A DNA stretch of 64,000 bases from Herbaspirillum sp. DW155 (GTDB taxonomy: Bacteria > Pseudomonadota > Gammaproteobacteria > Burkholderiales > Burkholderiaceae_D), in contig NZ_AP029028.1 in NCBI RefSeq assembly GCF_037076565.1, positions 992,001-1,056,000 of the forward strand, read 5' to 3'. Shown here in pieces: positions 43,817 through 54,145 of this stretch. Made by a program: the position numbers and the translations under genes. The notes under the pieces were generated by a model. The model saw only the letters and a program-made list of their open reading frames with translations. It made no database searches and was not told where the DNA came from. Each line of letters starts with the position of its first letter. Positions within the stretch are counted from its first letter, which is position 1.

Positions 43817-46366
43817 TCAATAGACATCGCGGCGGTAGCGGTTCTGTTCGATCAGAGCCTGCAGGCCGGACTCGCCCAGCAGGTCCGTCAGGACCGCATC
43901 CACCCCAGCGGCCATGCCATCGAGACTGCCGCAGACGTAGAGGACGGCGCCCTGGTCCAGCCATTGGCGCAATTCATCCGCGGCCTCGCGCAGGCGGTCC
44001 TGCACATAGATGCGCTGGGCCTGATCGCGCGAGAAGGCCAGGTCCAGACGCGTGAGCCGGCCTTGTTCCAGCCAGACCTGCAATTCTTCGCGATAGAGAA
44101 AATCGTAACATCCGTTACGTTCTCCGAAGAGCAGCCAGTTGCGTGAGGGCGTCTGTGCATCCTGCATGCGCGCACGCAGATGGCCGCGCAGTCCGGCCAG
44201 GCCCGAGCCATTGCCGATGAAGATGGCCGGGGTCGTGGCAGGCACCGGTGCGAAGCTGGCATTGTCGATCAGGCGCAATTGCACGGTGGTATCGATGGGG
44301 GCGAATTCGGTCAGCCAGCCCGAGGCCAGGCCGAGTCCATCTTCATGCTGGACCTGACGCACCAGCAGATGCACGGCGCCATCCTGCGGCACCGAGGCCA
44401 CCGAATACGAACGCGGCGCCAGCGGCTGCAACTGGTCGGCCAGGGCCTGTGCCTGGCGCTCGGGATGCGGCGGCAGGATGCTGCCGGCCAGCACTTCGGC
44501 CAGCGTGCGTTCGCGGCCCTGGTGTTTCACGATGACGCTGCCATCCAGTTGCAGGCGCTGCAGCAACAGGGCGATGCGGTCCGGGGCGTGGCGCGGCAGG
44601 ATTTCCACCAATGCGCCGGCCTGCCAGACGGGACTGCTGCCGTCGGCCGCCTGCAATTCCAGGTGATACAGCGGTCCACCCTGGCTGCCGGGATTCATGA
44701 GCACGCGGCGTGTCAGCGTCCATGACTGCCACGCGGGGGCAGTGGTGGGCAGGATGTCGCTCACGCTGGCCTGCAGGCCGTGGGCTGCCAGTTCGCTTTC
44801 CCATTTGCGCAGGGCGCTGCCGGCCATGCGGTCTACCTCCACCAGCGGGAACAGCGGTTTGGCGCCGCACTGGCGCAGGCCGTGGTCGAGCGTATGGCCG
44901 AAGCCACAGAATTGCGCGTAATGGCGGTCGCCCAGGGCCAGGATGGCGTAGTGCAGGTGGGCCAGCGATTGTCCGGCCGCGCGGCGCAGGCGTTTTTCGA
45001 AGCCGCGCGCGCTGTCGGGCGCATCACCTTCGCCGAAGGTACTGGCGATGAAGAGGATGCGGCGATGATGGCGCAGACTTTCCGGCGTGCTCTGCGCCAA
45101 CGATTGCAGATGCACGGCCACGCCGCTGCGGCGCAGGGCGGCGGCGGTATGCAGGGCGATGCGTTCGGCCTGACCGGTCTGCGAGGCGTAGGCTACCAGC
45201 ACCGGCTCGCCCCCGGTGGCCGTGGCCGTTCCGTCCAGGTGGGCGCGTTGGGCGCGCAGCGCGGCTTTCTTGCGGCGGCGGTCGAGGTAGAGCATCCAGC
45301 CGGTGATGCCGAAGAGCGGCATCATCAGGCTGGCGATGGCCATGATGATGCGGCCCGGCAGGCCGAAGTAAGTGCCCATGTGCAGCGGGTAGATGGCGGC
45401 GATGAGCTTGCCGCCGTTGCTCTTGTCTTCGTAGCGTTCCAGCTGGCGGATATCGCCGCTTTGCGGCAGCACCACCATGCGGCCGCGTGCGCGCTCATGG
45501 GGCGCGTCGTGATCGAGGAAGAAAATCTGCAGCGGCTGCGTTCCCTGTTCCGGCAGGCGCAGCTGGGCGCTCTGGTAATCCGGTGCCTTGGCGAGGAAGG
45601 TGTTCCAGGCCAGGGTCAGGTCCAGCGGCACGGCCTCGTCTGCCGCCGGCTTCTTCTTGCCTTCGCTGCGTTGCATGGGCGGGCGGCGGCTCTCGCCGGC
45701 CAGCGTGTTCACGCCGTCCTTGAACCAGTCCAGCGCCCAGTAGGCGCCGGTGATGGAGAAGATGACGTAGATCACCAGCGACCAGGTGCCGATGACCGAA
45801 TGCAGGTTCCACAGGAAGGAGCGCCCCTGCAACTGGAAGTCCAGTCGTAGCCAGGCTCGCAGCGACAGCGGGCGGCGCGGCCAGCGCAGGTACAGGCCCG
45901 ACAGCGCCAGCATCAGCAGGGCCAGCGCCAGAGTGCCCAGGGTGATCTTGCCGATCTCGGTGGGCAGCAGCAGCCAGCGGTGGAAGTGTTCGATGAATTC
46001 AAAAAAGGCCGCGCCCGTCACCGGCGGCAGCAGTGTGCCGGTATAGGGATCGACGTAGCGCGCTTCACCGCGTCGCATCCCCGCAGGCGGCGCAAACACC
46101 ACGCGCGCCGAGGTACCCGCTTCGTTGTTGAGGGTCAGGACGGTGACGCGCCGCGCGGGTTCGGCCTCATGCAGCTTGTCCAGCAGTTGCTGAGGCGTGA
46201 GCGTGGCTTGCTGGCGCACCTGGACGTGCATCACGCCGGGGCTGAGCGCGTCCATGATTTCCTCGCGGAAAGACAGGATGGCGCCGGTCACGCCGATGGT
46301 CATCAACAGGGTGCCGGCAGTGATGCCGATGAACCAGTGCAACTGGAACCAGATCTTCTTGAACAT
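43817..46366 (-). CDS. PepSY transmembrane-flavodoxin-reductase fusion protein
   Basis: An 849-residue inner-membrane protein. Residues 1-370 form a PepSY-associated TM domain with four hydrophobic helices and His-rich positions (FIEHFHRWLLLP, NLHSVIGTWSLVIY, YPLHMGTYFGL) that could bind haem. About 390-535 is a flavodoxin domain (VLVAYASQTGQAERIA, STFGEGDAP). The rest is an FAD/NADPH ferredoxin-reductase module like sulfite reductase CysJ (RSYSVAS, FIGNGSGLAGLRG, YVCGSLDGMA). This is an electron conduit from NADPH to the periplasm, probably for ferric-siderophore reduction. A Fur-like box lies at 46465-46483. Confidence 0.87.
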   Translation of the reverse strand: MFKKIWFQLHWFIGITAGTLLMTIGVTGAILSFREEIMDALSPGVMHVQVRQQATLTPQQLLDKLHEAEPARRVTVLTLNNEAGTSARVVFAPPAGMRRGEARYVDPYTGTLLPPVTGAAFFEFIEHFHRWLLLPTEIGKITLGTLALALLMLALSGLYLRWPRRPLSLRAWLRLDFQLQGRSFLWNLHSVIGTWSLVIYVIFSITGAYWALDWFKDGVNTLAGESRRPPMQRSEGKKKPAADEAVPLDLTLAWNTFLAKAPDYQSAQLRLPEQGTQPLQIFFLDHDAPHERARGRMVVLPQSGDIRQLERYEDKSNGGKLIAAIYPLHMGTYFGLPGRIIMAIASLMMPLFGITGWMLYLDRRRKKAALRAQRAHLDGTATATGGEPVLVAYASQTGQAERIALHTAAALRRSGVAVHLQSLAQSTPESLRHHRRILFIASTFGEGDAPDSARGFEKRLRRAAGQSLAHLHYAILALGDRHYAQFCGFGHTLDHGLRQCGAKPLFPLVEVDRMAGSALRKWESELAAHGLQASVSDILPTTAPAWQSWTLTRRVLMNPGSQGGPLYHLELQAADGSSPVWQAGALVEILPRHAPDRIALLLQRLQLDGSVIVKHQGRERTLAEVLAGSILPPHPERQAQALADQLQPLAPRSYSVASVPQDGAVHLLVRQVQHEDGLGLASGWLTEFAPIDTTVQLRLIDNASFAPVPATTPAIFIGNGSGLAGLRGHLRARMQDAQTPSRNWLLFGERNGCYDFLYREELQVWLEQGRLTRLDLAFSRDQAQRIYVQDRLREAADELRQWLDQGAVLYVCGSLDGMAAGVDAVLTDLLGESGLQALIEQNRYRRDVY

Positions 46367-46679
46367 GTGTCAGTAGGGCGGCGGTGGGCGCGCGTGCGCC
46401 TCGTTGGTTTTGTTTGCCGGGCTGCGATGGGGCGGCTGGCGGGTCAGGCCGCTATTATAGTTCAGATGAAAATGATTCTTATTGTTGTCTCGGGTGGGGC
46501 GTTGTAACTACCGGTACACAAAAGCCTTCGAGTTTTCCTGCGAATTTTCCAACGGCAAAAGATTTTCCGGCGGGACTGGCTACTCTGGCCAGCCACGCCA
46601 GGAGCTGTATTGGTCTGAAAACGCTCCTGCGATCCTTTAAAAATTCTTTTAACGGAATATGCCTTTGGAGGAATATCGC
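46367..46679. other. Gap between PepSY-reductase gene and toxin-antitoxin pair
   Basis: 313 bases, AT-richer towards the toxin gene. It holds the Fur-like box (46465-46483) and a near-palindromic AT-rich patch at about 46635-46655 that could be the antitoxin operator. Confidence 0.5.
46465..46483 (-). promoter_or_regulatory. Candidate Fur box
   Basis: GATGAAAATGATTCTTATT matches the 19-bp Fur consensus at about 12 positions and reads as three NAT-type hexamers on the minus strand (AATAAG-AATCAT-TTTCAT). It is about 100 bases upstream of the PepSY-reductase start. Confidence 0.55.
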
Positions 46680-47054
46680 ATGCAATGCGAGGTAGAATAC
46701 ACCGATGAATTCGGACACTGGTGGGAACAGCTTGACGAAGCAGAGCAGATATCGGTCGACGCCTACGTTGGCCTGCTGGAGAAAAACGGTACTGCTCTTC
46801 GATACCCATACTGTTCCGGAATTCTTGGTTCCCGGCACGCACATATGAGAGAGCTGCGGGTCCAGCATGCAGGAAGGCCCTATCGGGTGCTCTATGCATT
46901 TGATCCGTTCAGACATGCCATTCTTCTGATCGGCGGCGACAAGACGGGAAACCAGCGGTGGTACGAGCAGTATGTCCCGCTTGCGGACAAGCTCTACGAC
47001 ATTCATCTCGAGACATTGACGAAGGAGGCGATCCATCATGGCAAGGAAATTTAG
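46680..47054 (+). CDS. RelE/ParE-superfamily (HigB-like) toxin
   Basis: A 124-residue protein. HAHMRELRVQHAGRPYRVLYAFDP is the characteristic RelE/HigB core strand-helix, with GGDKTGNQRWYEQYVPLADKLYDIHL near the C-terminus, the hallmark of phage-derived Gp49-like HigB toxins. It probably cleaves mRNA on the ribosome. ATG 46680 is chosen for the strong GGAGGAA 9 bases upstream. Toxin-first order, overlapping the antitoxin by 17 bases, is typical of higBA. Confidence 0.85.
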   Translation: MQCEVEYTDEFGHWWEQLDEAEQISVDAYVGLLEKNGTALRYPYCSGILGSRHAHMRELRVQHAGRPYRVLYAFDPFRHAILLIGGDKTGNQRWYEQYVPLADKLYDIHLETLTKEAIHHGKEI

Positions 47055-47415
47055 CGAACTGCGCGCCGGCATGCGGCCGCAAGCGCGCATGCAGGCTCAG
47101 GCCAGAACGGAGTCCCTGCAGACCAGCATCAAGTTGCAGGCGCTGCGCAAGAGTCTGAAAGTGACGCAGGCCGACCTCGCATCCAGCCTGCAGGTGCAAC
47201 AAGCTGCCATCTCGAAAATGGAAAACCGGGATGATCTGCTGGTGAGCTCCGTCATGGATTTCGTACGCGGCCTGGGTGGACAGCTGGTGTTGACCGCCAC
47301 TTTCCCGGGCAACAAGACCTTCGACCTGACGCCTGAACCGGTAAAAGTACGACGCAGCCCCATTGCCGTATCAGAAAAGCCGCGTGCCAGTCTGCGCCGG
47401 GCACGCAAGGCCTGA
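47038..47415 (+). CDS. XRE-type (HigA-like) antitoxin
   Basis: A 125-residue antitoxin with a Cro/C1 HTH at about residues 28-80 (LRKSLKVTQADLASSLQVQQAAISKMENRDDLLVSSV in outline). The C-terminal tail is basic. It overlaps the toxin gene and would bind both toxin and promoter. The XRE domain with LVLTATFP resembles antitoxins of the RelE/HigB Gp49-like group. It is convergent with the following hydrolase, and the stop codons meet in a GGCCTGATCAGGCC palindrome. Confidence 0.84.
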   Translation: MARKFSELRAGMRPQARMQAQARTESLQTSIKLQALRKSLKVTQADLASSLQVQQAAISKMENRDDLLVSSVMDFVRGLGGQLVLTATFPGNKTFDLTPEPVKVRRSPIAVSEKPRASLRRARKA

Positions 47416-48249
47416 TCAGGCCAGCATCATCTTGATCATCGTCCGCGTCAGCACACTGTGCGCATCCGCAGCCACATCCACCACGCTCAGGTGATGCTGC
47501 TGCGGCAGCGGCACCACTTCCACGGCATGGCCTGACTGGCGCAGCGTGGCGGCGTAGAGGTCGCGCTGGCGCAGGAATTCGGCCGACTCCAGTTCCCCCG
47601 CGCACAGCAGCGCCTGCACGCCATTGGGCATGGCCAGCAGCTGCGGGCTGGCCTGCTGGGCGTCCGAGGGCGACAGGTGCAGTACCTCGTTGAGATAGGA
47701 CAGGCGTACCGGTTCCAGGTCATAGATGCCGCTGATGCCGCACACGCCGCGCACCGGGGCCGCGCCCAGCGAGGCGATCAGCGCCGCCAGATGCGCACCG
47801 GCGGAATGGCCCATGAGCCAGATGGCATCCGGATCGAAGCGCAGCGCGGCTGCCTTGCCGTAGAGCATGCGCAATGCACGTCCACAATCGGCAGCGATGT
47901 CACCCATGCGCACCTGCGGTGCCAGGCGGTAATTGAGCAGGGCCACGTTGATGTCCTGGGCCAGGTAGGGCAGGGCGATCTGGCTGAACTGGTGCTTGTC
48001 CAGCGAACGCCAGTAGCCGCCATGGATGAACACCAGTAACGGCCGCCCATTGCTGCGTCCGGGGAAGAAGTCCAGGGTCTGCAGCGCCTCTTCGCCATAG
48101 GGCAGGTCGGCCAGATGGGGATGCGCTTGCCGTGCAGCTTCTCCTGCGCGCGCGAAGCGGTCGAACCAGGTCTGGAAATCGCTGATGCGCAGCCGTACGT
48201 TGTACTGCTGGTCGAGGGCTTCGCGGTCATAGTCGCGGTAGATGTTCAT
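47416..48249 (-). CDS. Alpha/beta hydrolase, kynurenine formamidase/esterase-like
   Basis: A 277-residue alpha/beta hydrolase. The oxyanion motif HGGYW is near residue 75, the nucleophile elbow GHSAGAH near residue 147, and the catalytic histidine is likely in QQHHLSVVD near the C-terminus. It fits the BD-FAE/kynurenine-formamidase group (short N-terminal YDREALDQQYN, HGGYW). GGGAGAAG precedes ATG 48249. It lies downstream of the LysR regulator on the same strand. Confidence 0.85.
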   Translation of the reverse strand: MNIYRDYDREALDQQYNVRLRISDFQTWFDRFARAGEAARQAHPHLADLPYGEEALQTLDFFPGRSNGRPLLVFIHGGYWRSLDKHQFSQIALPYLAQDINVALLNYRLAPQVRMGDIAADCGRALRMLYGKAAALRFDPDAIWLMGHSAGAHLAALIASLGAAPVRGVCGISGIYDLEPVRLSYLNEVLHLSPSDAQQASPQLLAMPNGVQALLCAGELESAEFLRQRDLYAATLRQSGHAVEVVPLPQQHHLSVVDVAADAHSVLTRTMIKMMLA

Positions 48250-48281
48250 CTCTCTTCTCCCTTGCCTTGCGGGGCTAGTAG

Positions 48282-49196
48282 TCATTCGGCGAAATGCGTC
48301 GAGATCAGGTTGCGCAGCCAGACATTGCCCTCGTCCTGATTGTAGCGGCGATGCCAGAACATGTTGGTCTGCAGCGCCGGCAGGCGCAGCGGCGGCTTGA
48401 TGCACCGTAAGCCGAACGGCGCGGCGGCACTCTCGGCCAGCTTGCGCGGCACCGTCACCACCAGCGCCGTGGTGCTGACGATGTAGGGCACGGCCGTGAA
48501 ATGCGGCACCCTGAAGCGCACGCTGGGCAGGATGCCGGCTTTTTCCAGGTTCTGGTTGATGCGGTCGTAAGGACTTTCCTGCGAGGACACCATCAGATGC
48601 TCGGCCGCCAGGAATTCTTTCAGGCTGACCTCGCCGCGCTTGTCCAGCGCATGGCCGATGCGGAACATGCTCACGTATTCCTGACGGAACAGGCGCCGCT
48701 GATAGAGCGCCTCGGAGAGGTTGTCGAAGGCACCGATGGCCAGGTCCACCCGGCCGGCTTCCATCTCGCTCTTGAGATCGATGGCGCCAGCGCGCACGGT
48801 CGAAATACGCACACCCGGCGCCACCTCGGCACAGGCCTCGATCAGGCGCGGCATGAAATACACCTCACCCACATCGGTCATGGCGATGGTAAAGACGCGC
48901 TCGCTGCTTTGCGGAACAAAGCCTTCCTGCAGGTTGAGAGCACGCGCCACCTGCTGCAGCGCCGCAGCCACCGGCTCGGCCACCTGCTCGGCAAAGGGTG
49001 TGGGCTGCATGCCTTGTGCCGTGCGCACGAACAGTTCATCGCCGAAGCTGCGCCGCAGCCGCGCCAGCGCATTGGACACCGCCGGCTGCGACAGCCCCAG
49101 CCGGCGGGCCACCGAGGAGATCTGGCGTTCCTGGAAAACCTCCTGGAAGACCACCAGCAGATTGAGGTCGATGTCGCGCGGTTCGATGAGGGCCAT
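48282..49196 (-). CDS. LysR-family regulator of the homogentisate operon (probable)
   Basis: A 304-residue LysR regulator. The HTH ISSVARRLGLSQPAVSNALARLRRSFGDELFVR (about residues 23-55) is of the NodD/LinR-like type that starts with RDIDLNLLVVF. Divergent from the MFS-hmgA-fahA-maiA operon, so it is probably its regulator. A perfect ATTCAT-N3-ATGAAT dyad lies 42 bases upstream of its start. IclR-type HmgR is the usual regulator of this pathway in pseudomonads, so this assignment rests on position. Confidence 0.87.
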   Translation of the reverse strand: MALIEPRDIDLNLLVVFQEVFQERQISSVARRLGLSQPAVSNALARLRRSFGDELFVRTAQGMQPTPFAEQVAEPVAAALQQVARALNLQEGFVPQSSERVFTIAMTDVGEVYFMPRLIEACAEVAPGVRISTVRAGAIDLKSEMEAGRVDLAIGAFDNLSEALYQRRLFRQEYVSMFRIGHALDKRGEVSLKEFLAAEHLMVSSQESPYDRINQNLEKAGILPSVRFRVPHFTAVPYIVSTTALVVTVPRKLAESAAAPFGLRCIKPPLRLPALQTNMFWHRRYNQDEGNVWLRNLISTHFAE

Positions 49197-49237
49197 GGTC
49201 GGGGTCAGCAGCTCAGCCGGTGTGCGTGCGCTGCAAT

Positions 49238-49252
49238 ATTCATGAAATGAAT
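49238..49252. promoter_or_regulatory. LysR-type dyad between regulator and MFS-hmgA operon
   Basis: ATTCAT-GAA-ATGAAT is a perfect 15-bp dyad in the 232-bp divergent region, of the T-N11-A form recognised by LysR proteins. Confidence 0.55.
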
Positions 49253-49428
49253 GGATCGTATTTTCGTATTTATATCGTAAAAGACTGTCGATTGCACTAC
49301 AGTGACGTCGCGACAAGACCTGACCGCGCAGACGGCCGGGAGACCTGCCATCCCCGTATTGTCAGCCTCATGGGCGCAGGGATAGCAGCCAACATAACTA
49401 AAAAAACGTAAAGACAGACGAGGAGAAA

Positions 49429-50775
49429 ATGATGAGTACCCACGCAAGTGGCGCGCTCCCCACGGTCCATGTGGACCAGGTGGTGGAGCAGGGCCGGTTC
49501 GGTCCTTTCCAGTTCAGCCTGCTGCTGCTGTGCGGCCTGTGCCTGATCATCGATGGTTTTGATGTGCAGGCCATGGGCTACGTGGCCCCGGCCATCATCG
49601 CCGATTGGGGCGTGAGCAAGGCCAGCCTGGGGCCGGTGTTCGGCGCCGGCCTGTTCGGCATGCTGTTGGGCTCGCTGGTGCTGACCCCGGTGGGTGACCG
49701 TTATGGCCGCCGCCCGGTGCTGATCGCCTCCACGCTTTTCTTTGCGGCCTGCATGCTGGCTACGCCGCTGGTCACCACCATTGATCAGCTGCTGATCGTG
49801 CGCTTCATCACCGGCTTCGGCCTGGGCAGCATCATGCCCAACGCGATGGCGCTGGTCGGTGAATTCAGCCCGCAATCCTCTCGCGTCACGCGCATGATGC
49901 TGGTGTCCTGCGGCTTCACCGTCGGTGCTGCCGCCGGTGGTTTCGTCAGCGCCGCGCTGATCCCGGCGCACGGCTGGCATGCAGTCTTCTGGGTCGGCGG
50001 CGCGGTGCCGCTGGTGCTGGGCCTGGCGATGCTGGTGTGGCTGCCAGAATCGATCCAGTTCCTGGTGCTGCATCGTCGGCCGCGTTCACAGGTAGCGCGC
50101 TGGCTGCGCAAGCTCGACCCTGCCATCCACATCGATGACAAGACCGAGGTCGTGGTCAAGGAAACCAAGGCCGAGGGCATGCCGGTGGCGGCCCTGTTCC
50201 GCGATGGCCGCGCGGGCGTCACGGTGCTGCTGTGGCTGATCAGCTTCATGAACCTGATCAATCTGTATTTCCTCTCCAACTGGTTGCCCACGCTGATCCG
50301 CGATGCCGGTTATTCCACCAGCATGGCCGTGCTGATCGGTACTTCGCTGCAAGTGGGTGGTGTGGTTGGCACGCTCAGCCTGGGCCGCTTCATCAACCGC
50401 TTTGGTTTCACCCGCGTGCTGGGCACCTGCTTCCTGCTGGCCTGCGTGTCCATTGCGCTGATCGGCAAGGTGGCCGCCATGCCGGTCCTGCTGTTCGTGG
50501 CGGTGATCGTGGCGGGCTTTTGTATCGTGGGTGGCCAGCCGGCCGTCAATGCGCTGGCCGGCACGTTCTATCCGACCACGCTGCGTTCCACCGGCATCGG
50601 CTGGGCGCTGGGCATCGGCCGCATCGGCTCGGTGGTCGGCCCGGTCATCGGTGGCCAACTGATCGCACTGCAGTGGAGCAATGCGTCGCTGTTCATCGCT
50701 GCGTCCGTGCCGGCGCTGGTCTCGGCACTGACCATTGCCCGTTTGCATCGTACTTCCCGAGGAGTGTCCGCATGA
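49429..50775 (+). CDS. Aromatic acid:H+ symporter-type MFS transporter
   Basis: A 448-residue MFS protein with 12 predicted membrane helices. The AAHS-family motifs are [13 protein letters not shown] in TM1, [10 protein letters not shown] after TM2, and [25 protein letters not shown] in TM4-5. GAGGAG lies upstream of ATG 49429. It is first in the operon with hmgA, fahA and maiA, and its stop overlaps hmgA (ATGA), so it probably imports homogentisate or another phenolic acid feeding the pathway. Confidence 0.9.
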   Translation: MMSTHASGALPTVHVDQVVEQGRFGPFQFSLLLLCGLCLIIDGFDVQAMGYVAPAIIADWGVSKASLGPVFGAGLFGMLLGSLVLTPVGDRYGRRPVLIASTLFFAACMLATPLVTTIDQLLIVRFITGFGLGSIMPNAMALVGEFSPQSSRVTRMMLVSCGFTVGAAAGGFVSAALIPAHGWHAVFWVGGAVPLVLGLAMLVWLPESIQFLVLHRRPRSQVARWLRKLDPAIHIDDKTEVVVKETKAEGMPVAALFRDGRAGVTVLLWLISFMNLINLYFLSNWLPTLIRDAGYSTSMAVLIGTSLQVGGVVGTLSLGRFINRFGFTRVLGTCFLLACVSIALIGKVAAMPVLLFVAVIVAGFCIVGGQPAVNALAGTFYPTTLRSTGIGWALGIGRIGSVVGPVIGGQLIALQWSNASLFIAASVPALVSALTIARLHRTSRGVSA

Positions 50776-52109
50776 ATGCCATCACCGATTCTTCCGTCAG
50801 CCATCACGTGCATACGCGCGGCTACCAGTCCGGCTTCGGCAACGAGTTCGCCACCGAGGCGCTGCCGGGTGCCTTGCCGGCGCACCAGAATTCGCCGCAG
50901 CAGGTGGCCTATGGGCTGTATGCCGAACAGATTTCCGGTACCGCCTTCACCGCGCCGCGTAGTCACAACCGCCGGTCCTGGCTGTATCGCATCCGTCCGG
51001 CGGCGGTGCATCATCCCTTCGAACCGATGGAGCGCGGCCTGCTGGTGAGCCACTTCGACGAGGTGGCCGCGCCGCCCAATCAGTTGCGCTGGGACCCGCT
51101 GCCCATGCCGACGGTGCCCACCGATTTCATCGAAGGGCTGGTCACCATGGCCGGCAATGGTTCGCCGCAGGCGCAGAGTGGTTGCGCCATCCATTTGTAT
51201 GCGGCCAATTGCTCGATGACTGATCGCTTTTTCTATTCGGCCGATGGCGAACTGCTGATCGTGCCGCAGCTGGGCCGTCTGCAATTGCGTACCGAGCTGG
51301 GCGTGATGGATATCGAACCGCAGGAGATCGCCGTCATCCCGCGCGGCGTGCGCTTCCAGGTGCGCTTGCCGGATGGCGAGGCGCGCGGCTATATCTGCGA
51401 AAATTTCGGCGCGCTGCTGCGCCTGCCTGATCTCGGGCCGCTGGGTTCCAACGGCCTGGCCAACCCGCGCGATTTCGCCACGCCGCACGCCTGGTACGAA
51501 GACCGCGAGGGCGACTTCCAGCTCATCGCCAAGTTCGGCGGCAACCTGTGGCAGGCCAGGATCGGCCACTCGCCGCTGGACGTGGTGGCCTGGCATGGCA
51601 ACTACGCGCCCTACAAGTACGACCTGCGCCACTTCAATACCATCGGCTCGATCAGCTACGACCATCCCGATCCGTCGATCTTCCTGGTGCTGCAGTCGCA
51701 AAGCGATACACCGGGCGTGGACACCATCGACTTCGTTATCTTCCCGCCGCGCTGGCTGGCCGCTGAACACACTTTCCGTCCACCCTGGTTCCACCGCAAC
51801 GTGGCCAGCGAATACATGGGCCTGATCACCGGCCAGTACGATGCCAAGGAAGGCGGCGGCTTTGTGCCCGGCGGTGGCAGCCTGCATAATTGCATGAGCG
51901 GCCACGGACCGGACGCGGCCACCTTCGAGAAGGCCAGCCGCATCGATACCAGCAAGCCGAACAAGGTCGATCACACCATGGCCTTCATGTTCGAGACCCG
52001 CAACATCCTTTGCCCGACCCGCCACGCCCTGGCTGCGCCGACCTTGCAGCGCGACTATCAGGATTGCTGGCTGGGCATCCAGAAGAACTTCAACCCGGAG
52101 CGCGCATGA
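50772..52109 (+). CDS. hmgA: Homogentisate 1,2-dioxygenase
   Basis: Opens the ring of homogentisate to 4-maleylacetoacetate with O2 and Fe(II). A 445-residue HmgA with the typical start [45 protein letters not shown], and the iron-site region [18 protein letters not shown] with [10 protein letters not shown]. Starts inside the transporter stop codon and overlaps fahA by 4 bases. Operon order hmgA-fahA-maiA. Confidence 0.96.
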   Translation: MNAITDSSVSHHVHTRGYQSGFGNEFATEALPGALPAHQNSPQQVAYGLYAEQISGTAFTAPRSHNRRSWLYRIRPAAVHHPFEPMERGLLVSHFDEVAAPPNQLRWDPLPMPTVPTDFIEGLVTMAGNGSPQAQSGCAIHLYAANCSMTDRFFYSADGELLIVPQLGRLQLRTELGVMDIEPQEIAVIPRGVRFQVRLPDGEARGYICENFGALLRLPDLGPLGSNGLANPRDFATPHAWYEDREGDFQLIAKFGGNLWQARIGHSPLDVVAWHGNYAPYKYDLRHFNTIGSISYDHPDPSIFLVLQSQSDTPGVDTIDFVIFPPRWLAAEHTFRPPWFHRNVASEYMGLITGQYDAKEGGGFVPGGGSLHNCMSGHGPDAATFEKASRIDTSKPNKVDHTMAFMFETRNILCPTRHALAAPTLQRDYQDCWLGIQKNFNPERA

Positions 52110-53452
52110 GCCTGCCTAGTCTGAAACTGAACGAAACCCACGATCCCGCCCTGCGTAGCTGGGTTGACAGTGCCAATGCAGAAAACTGCAGCTTCCCCAT
52201 CCAGAACCTGCCTTACGGCGTGTTTCGCCGCGCCGGCAGTGAAGAGGCATACCGCGCAGGCGTAGCCATCGGCGACCAGATTCTGGACCTGCCGGCCGCC
52301 CAGGCGGCGGGCGCCTTCTCGGGCTTCGACGAGGCCACGCGCGCAGCGGCTCACGCAGCCTGCAGCGGCAGCACCCTCAATGCCCTGATGGCGCTGGACC
52401 CGGCCGCGTGGTCGGCGCTGCGCCTGGCGCTCTCGCGTCTGCTGCGCAGTGCTTCGGCGCACCAGACCGAACTGGCCGCCTGCCTGGTGCCGCAGGCCCA
52501 GGCCCAGTACGAGGTGCCGGCCGCCATCGGCGACTACACCGACTTCTACACCTCCATCCACCACGCCACTACCGTAGGCAAGCTGTTCCGTCCGGACAAT
52601 CCGCTGCTGCCCAACTACAAGTGGGTGCCGATCGGCTATCACGGCCGTGCGTCTTCCATCGCGATCTCGGGCCAGCAGTTCCGTCGTCCGGTGGGCCAGA
52701 CCAAGGCACCCGATGCGGATCTCCCCACCTTCGGTCCCTGCAAGCGACTGGATTACGAACTGGAGCTGGGCATCTTCATCGGCGGCGGCAATGCATTGGG
52801 CGAGCCGGTACCGATGCAGCAGGCCGAGGACAAGGTGTTCGGCCTGTGCCTGTTGAACGACTGGTCCGCGCGCGATGTGCAGGCGTGGGAATACCAGCCG
52901 CTCGGCCCCTTCCTCTCGAAGAGCTTTGCGTCCACCATCTCGCCCTGGATCGTCACGCTGGAAGCACTGGCGCCGTACCGCTGCGCATGGACGCGCCCGG
53001 CCGACGACCCGCAACCGCTGCCTTACCTGGATGCGCCGACCCTGCGCGAGAGCGGCGCCTTCGATATCGAACTGGAAGTGCTGATCCAGACCGCCGCCAT
53101 GCGCCAAGCCGGCAGCGCACCGCAGCGGCTCTCGCGGGGCAACTATCGTGATGCCTACTGGACCGTGGCGCAGCTGGTCACGCACCACACGGTCAATGGC
53201 TGCAACCTGCGTCCGGGTGACTTTTTCGGTTCGGGTACCCTGTCCGGTCCGACGCCGGATCAGGCCGGTTCGCTGCTGGAACTGAGCTTCGGCGGCAAGA
53301 CGCCGCTGACGCTGGCCAATGGCGAGAAGCGTGTGTTCCTGGAGGATGGCGATACCATCATCCTGCGTGCCGTGGCACGGCGCGACGGTCTGCCCGACAT
53401 CGGCTTCGGCGAAGCGGCCGGTACCGTGCTGCCGGCGCGCAGCCTGGCCTGA
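52106..53452 (+). CDS. fahA: Fumarylacetoacetase
   Basis: Hydrolyses fumarylacetoacetate to fumarate and acetoacetate, the last step of tyrosine/phenylalanine breakdown. A 448-residue FAH: the catalytic region [32 protein letters not shown], metal-binding [15 protein letters not shown] and [24 protein letters not shown]. Overlaps hmgA by 4 bases. Confidence 0.96.
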   Translation: MSLPSLKLNETHDPALRSWVDSANAENCSFPIQNLPYGVFRRAGSEEAYRAGVAIGDQILDLPAAQAAGAFSGFDEATRAAAHAACSGSTLNALMALDPAAWSALRLALSRLLRSASAHQTELAACLVPQAQAQYEVPAAIGDYTDFYTSIHHATTVGKLFRPDNPLLPNYKWVPIGYHGRASSIAISGQQFRRPVGQTKAPDADLPTFGPCKRLDYELELGIFIGGGNALGEPVPMQQAEDKVFGLCLLNDWSARDVQAWEYQPLGPFLSKSFASTISPWIVTLEALAPYRCAWTRPADDPQPLPYLDAPTLRESGAFDIELEVLIQTAAMRQAGSAPQRLSRGNYRDAYWTVAQLVTHHTVNGCNLRPGDFFGSGTLSGPTPDQAGSLLELSFGGKTPLTLANGEKRVFLEDGDTIILRAVARRDGLPDIGFGEAAGTVLPARSLA

Positions 53453-53491
53453 TTCGGTCTTTCAGTTCCCCGTCTTGAAAGAAAGAAGCGC

Positions 53492-54139
53492 ATGACTACC
53501 CTCTACAGCTATTTCCGCAGCTCGGCCTCTTATCGCGTGCGCATCGCCCTGAACCTCAAGGGCGTGGCCTACGAGACGGCGGCCGTGCATCTGTTGAACC
53601 AGGGCGGCGAGCAATTGCTGCCCGCCTTCACGCAACTGAATCCGCATGCGCTGGTGCCGGTGCTGGCCGACCAGGGCCGGCTGCTCACACAATCGATGGC
53701 GATGCTGGAGTATCTGGAAGAACGCTATCCCACGCCGTCGCTGTTGCCGGGCGATGCCTTCGCGCGCGCGCACATCCGCGAGTTGTCGCTGGCCATCGCC
53801 TGCGAGATCCATCCGTTGAACAACCTGCGCGTGCTGCGTTATCTCAAGCACACGCTGGAGGTGGACGAAGAACAAAAGACCGCCTGGATCCAGCACTGGA
53901 TCAAGCTCGGCTTTACCGCGCTGGAACGGCAGCTCGCTGCCGACACCACGCGCGGCCACTTCTGCGTGGGCGATGCACCGACCATGGCCGATTGCTTCCT
54001 GATTCCGCAGATCTTCAATGCGCGCCGCTTCGAGGTCGACATGGCGCCGTATCCGACGCTGTGTGCCATCGAGGCTGCCTGCAATGCCTTGCCGGCCTTC
54101 CAGCAGGCGCATCCGGCGCAGCAGCCCGACGCCGCCTGA
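53492..54139 (+). CDS. maiA: Maleylacetoacetate isomerase (zeta-class GST)
   Basis: Isomerises maleylacetoacetate to fumarylacetoacetate, glutathione-dependent. A 215-residue zeta GST. The start YFRSSASYRVRIALNLKGVAYE has the active-site SSx at residues 10-12, with Ala where the eukaryotic form has Cys. C-terminal DAPTMADCFLIPQIFNARRF follows. It lies 39 bases after fahA with an AAGAAAG upstream. It completes the homogentisate operon, between hmgA product and fahA substrate. Confidence 0.94.
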   Translation: MTTLYSYFRSSASYRVRIALNLKGVAYETAAVHLLNQGGEQLLPAFTQLNPHALVPVLADQGRLLTQSMAMLEYLEERYPTPSLLPGDAFARAHIRELSLAIACEIHPLNNLRVLRYLKHTLEVDEEQKTAWIQHWIKLGFTALERQLAADTTRGHFCVGDAPTMADCFLIPQIFNARRFEVDMAPYPTLCAIEAACNALPAFQQAHPAQQPDAA

Positions 54140-54145
54140 GCAAGC

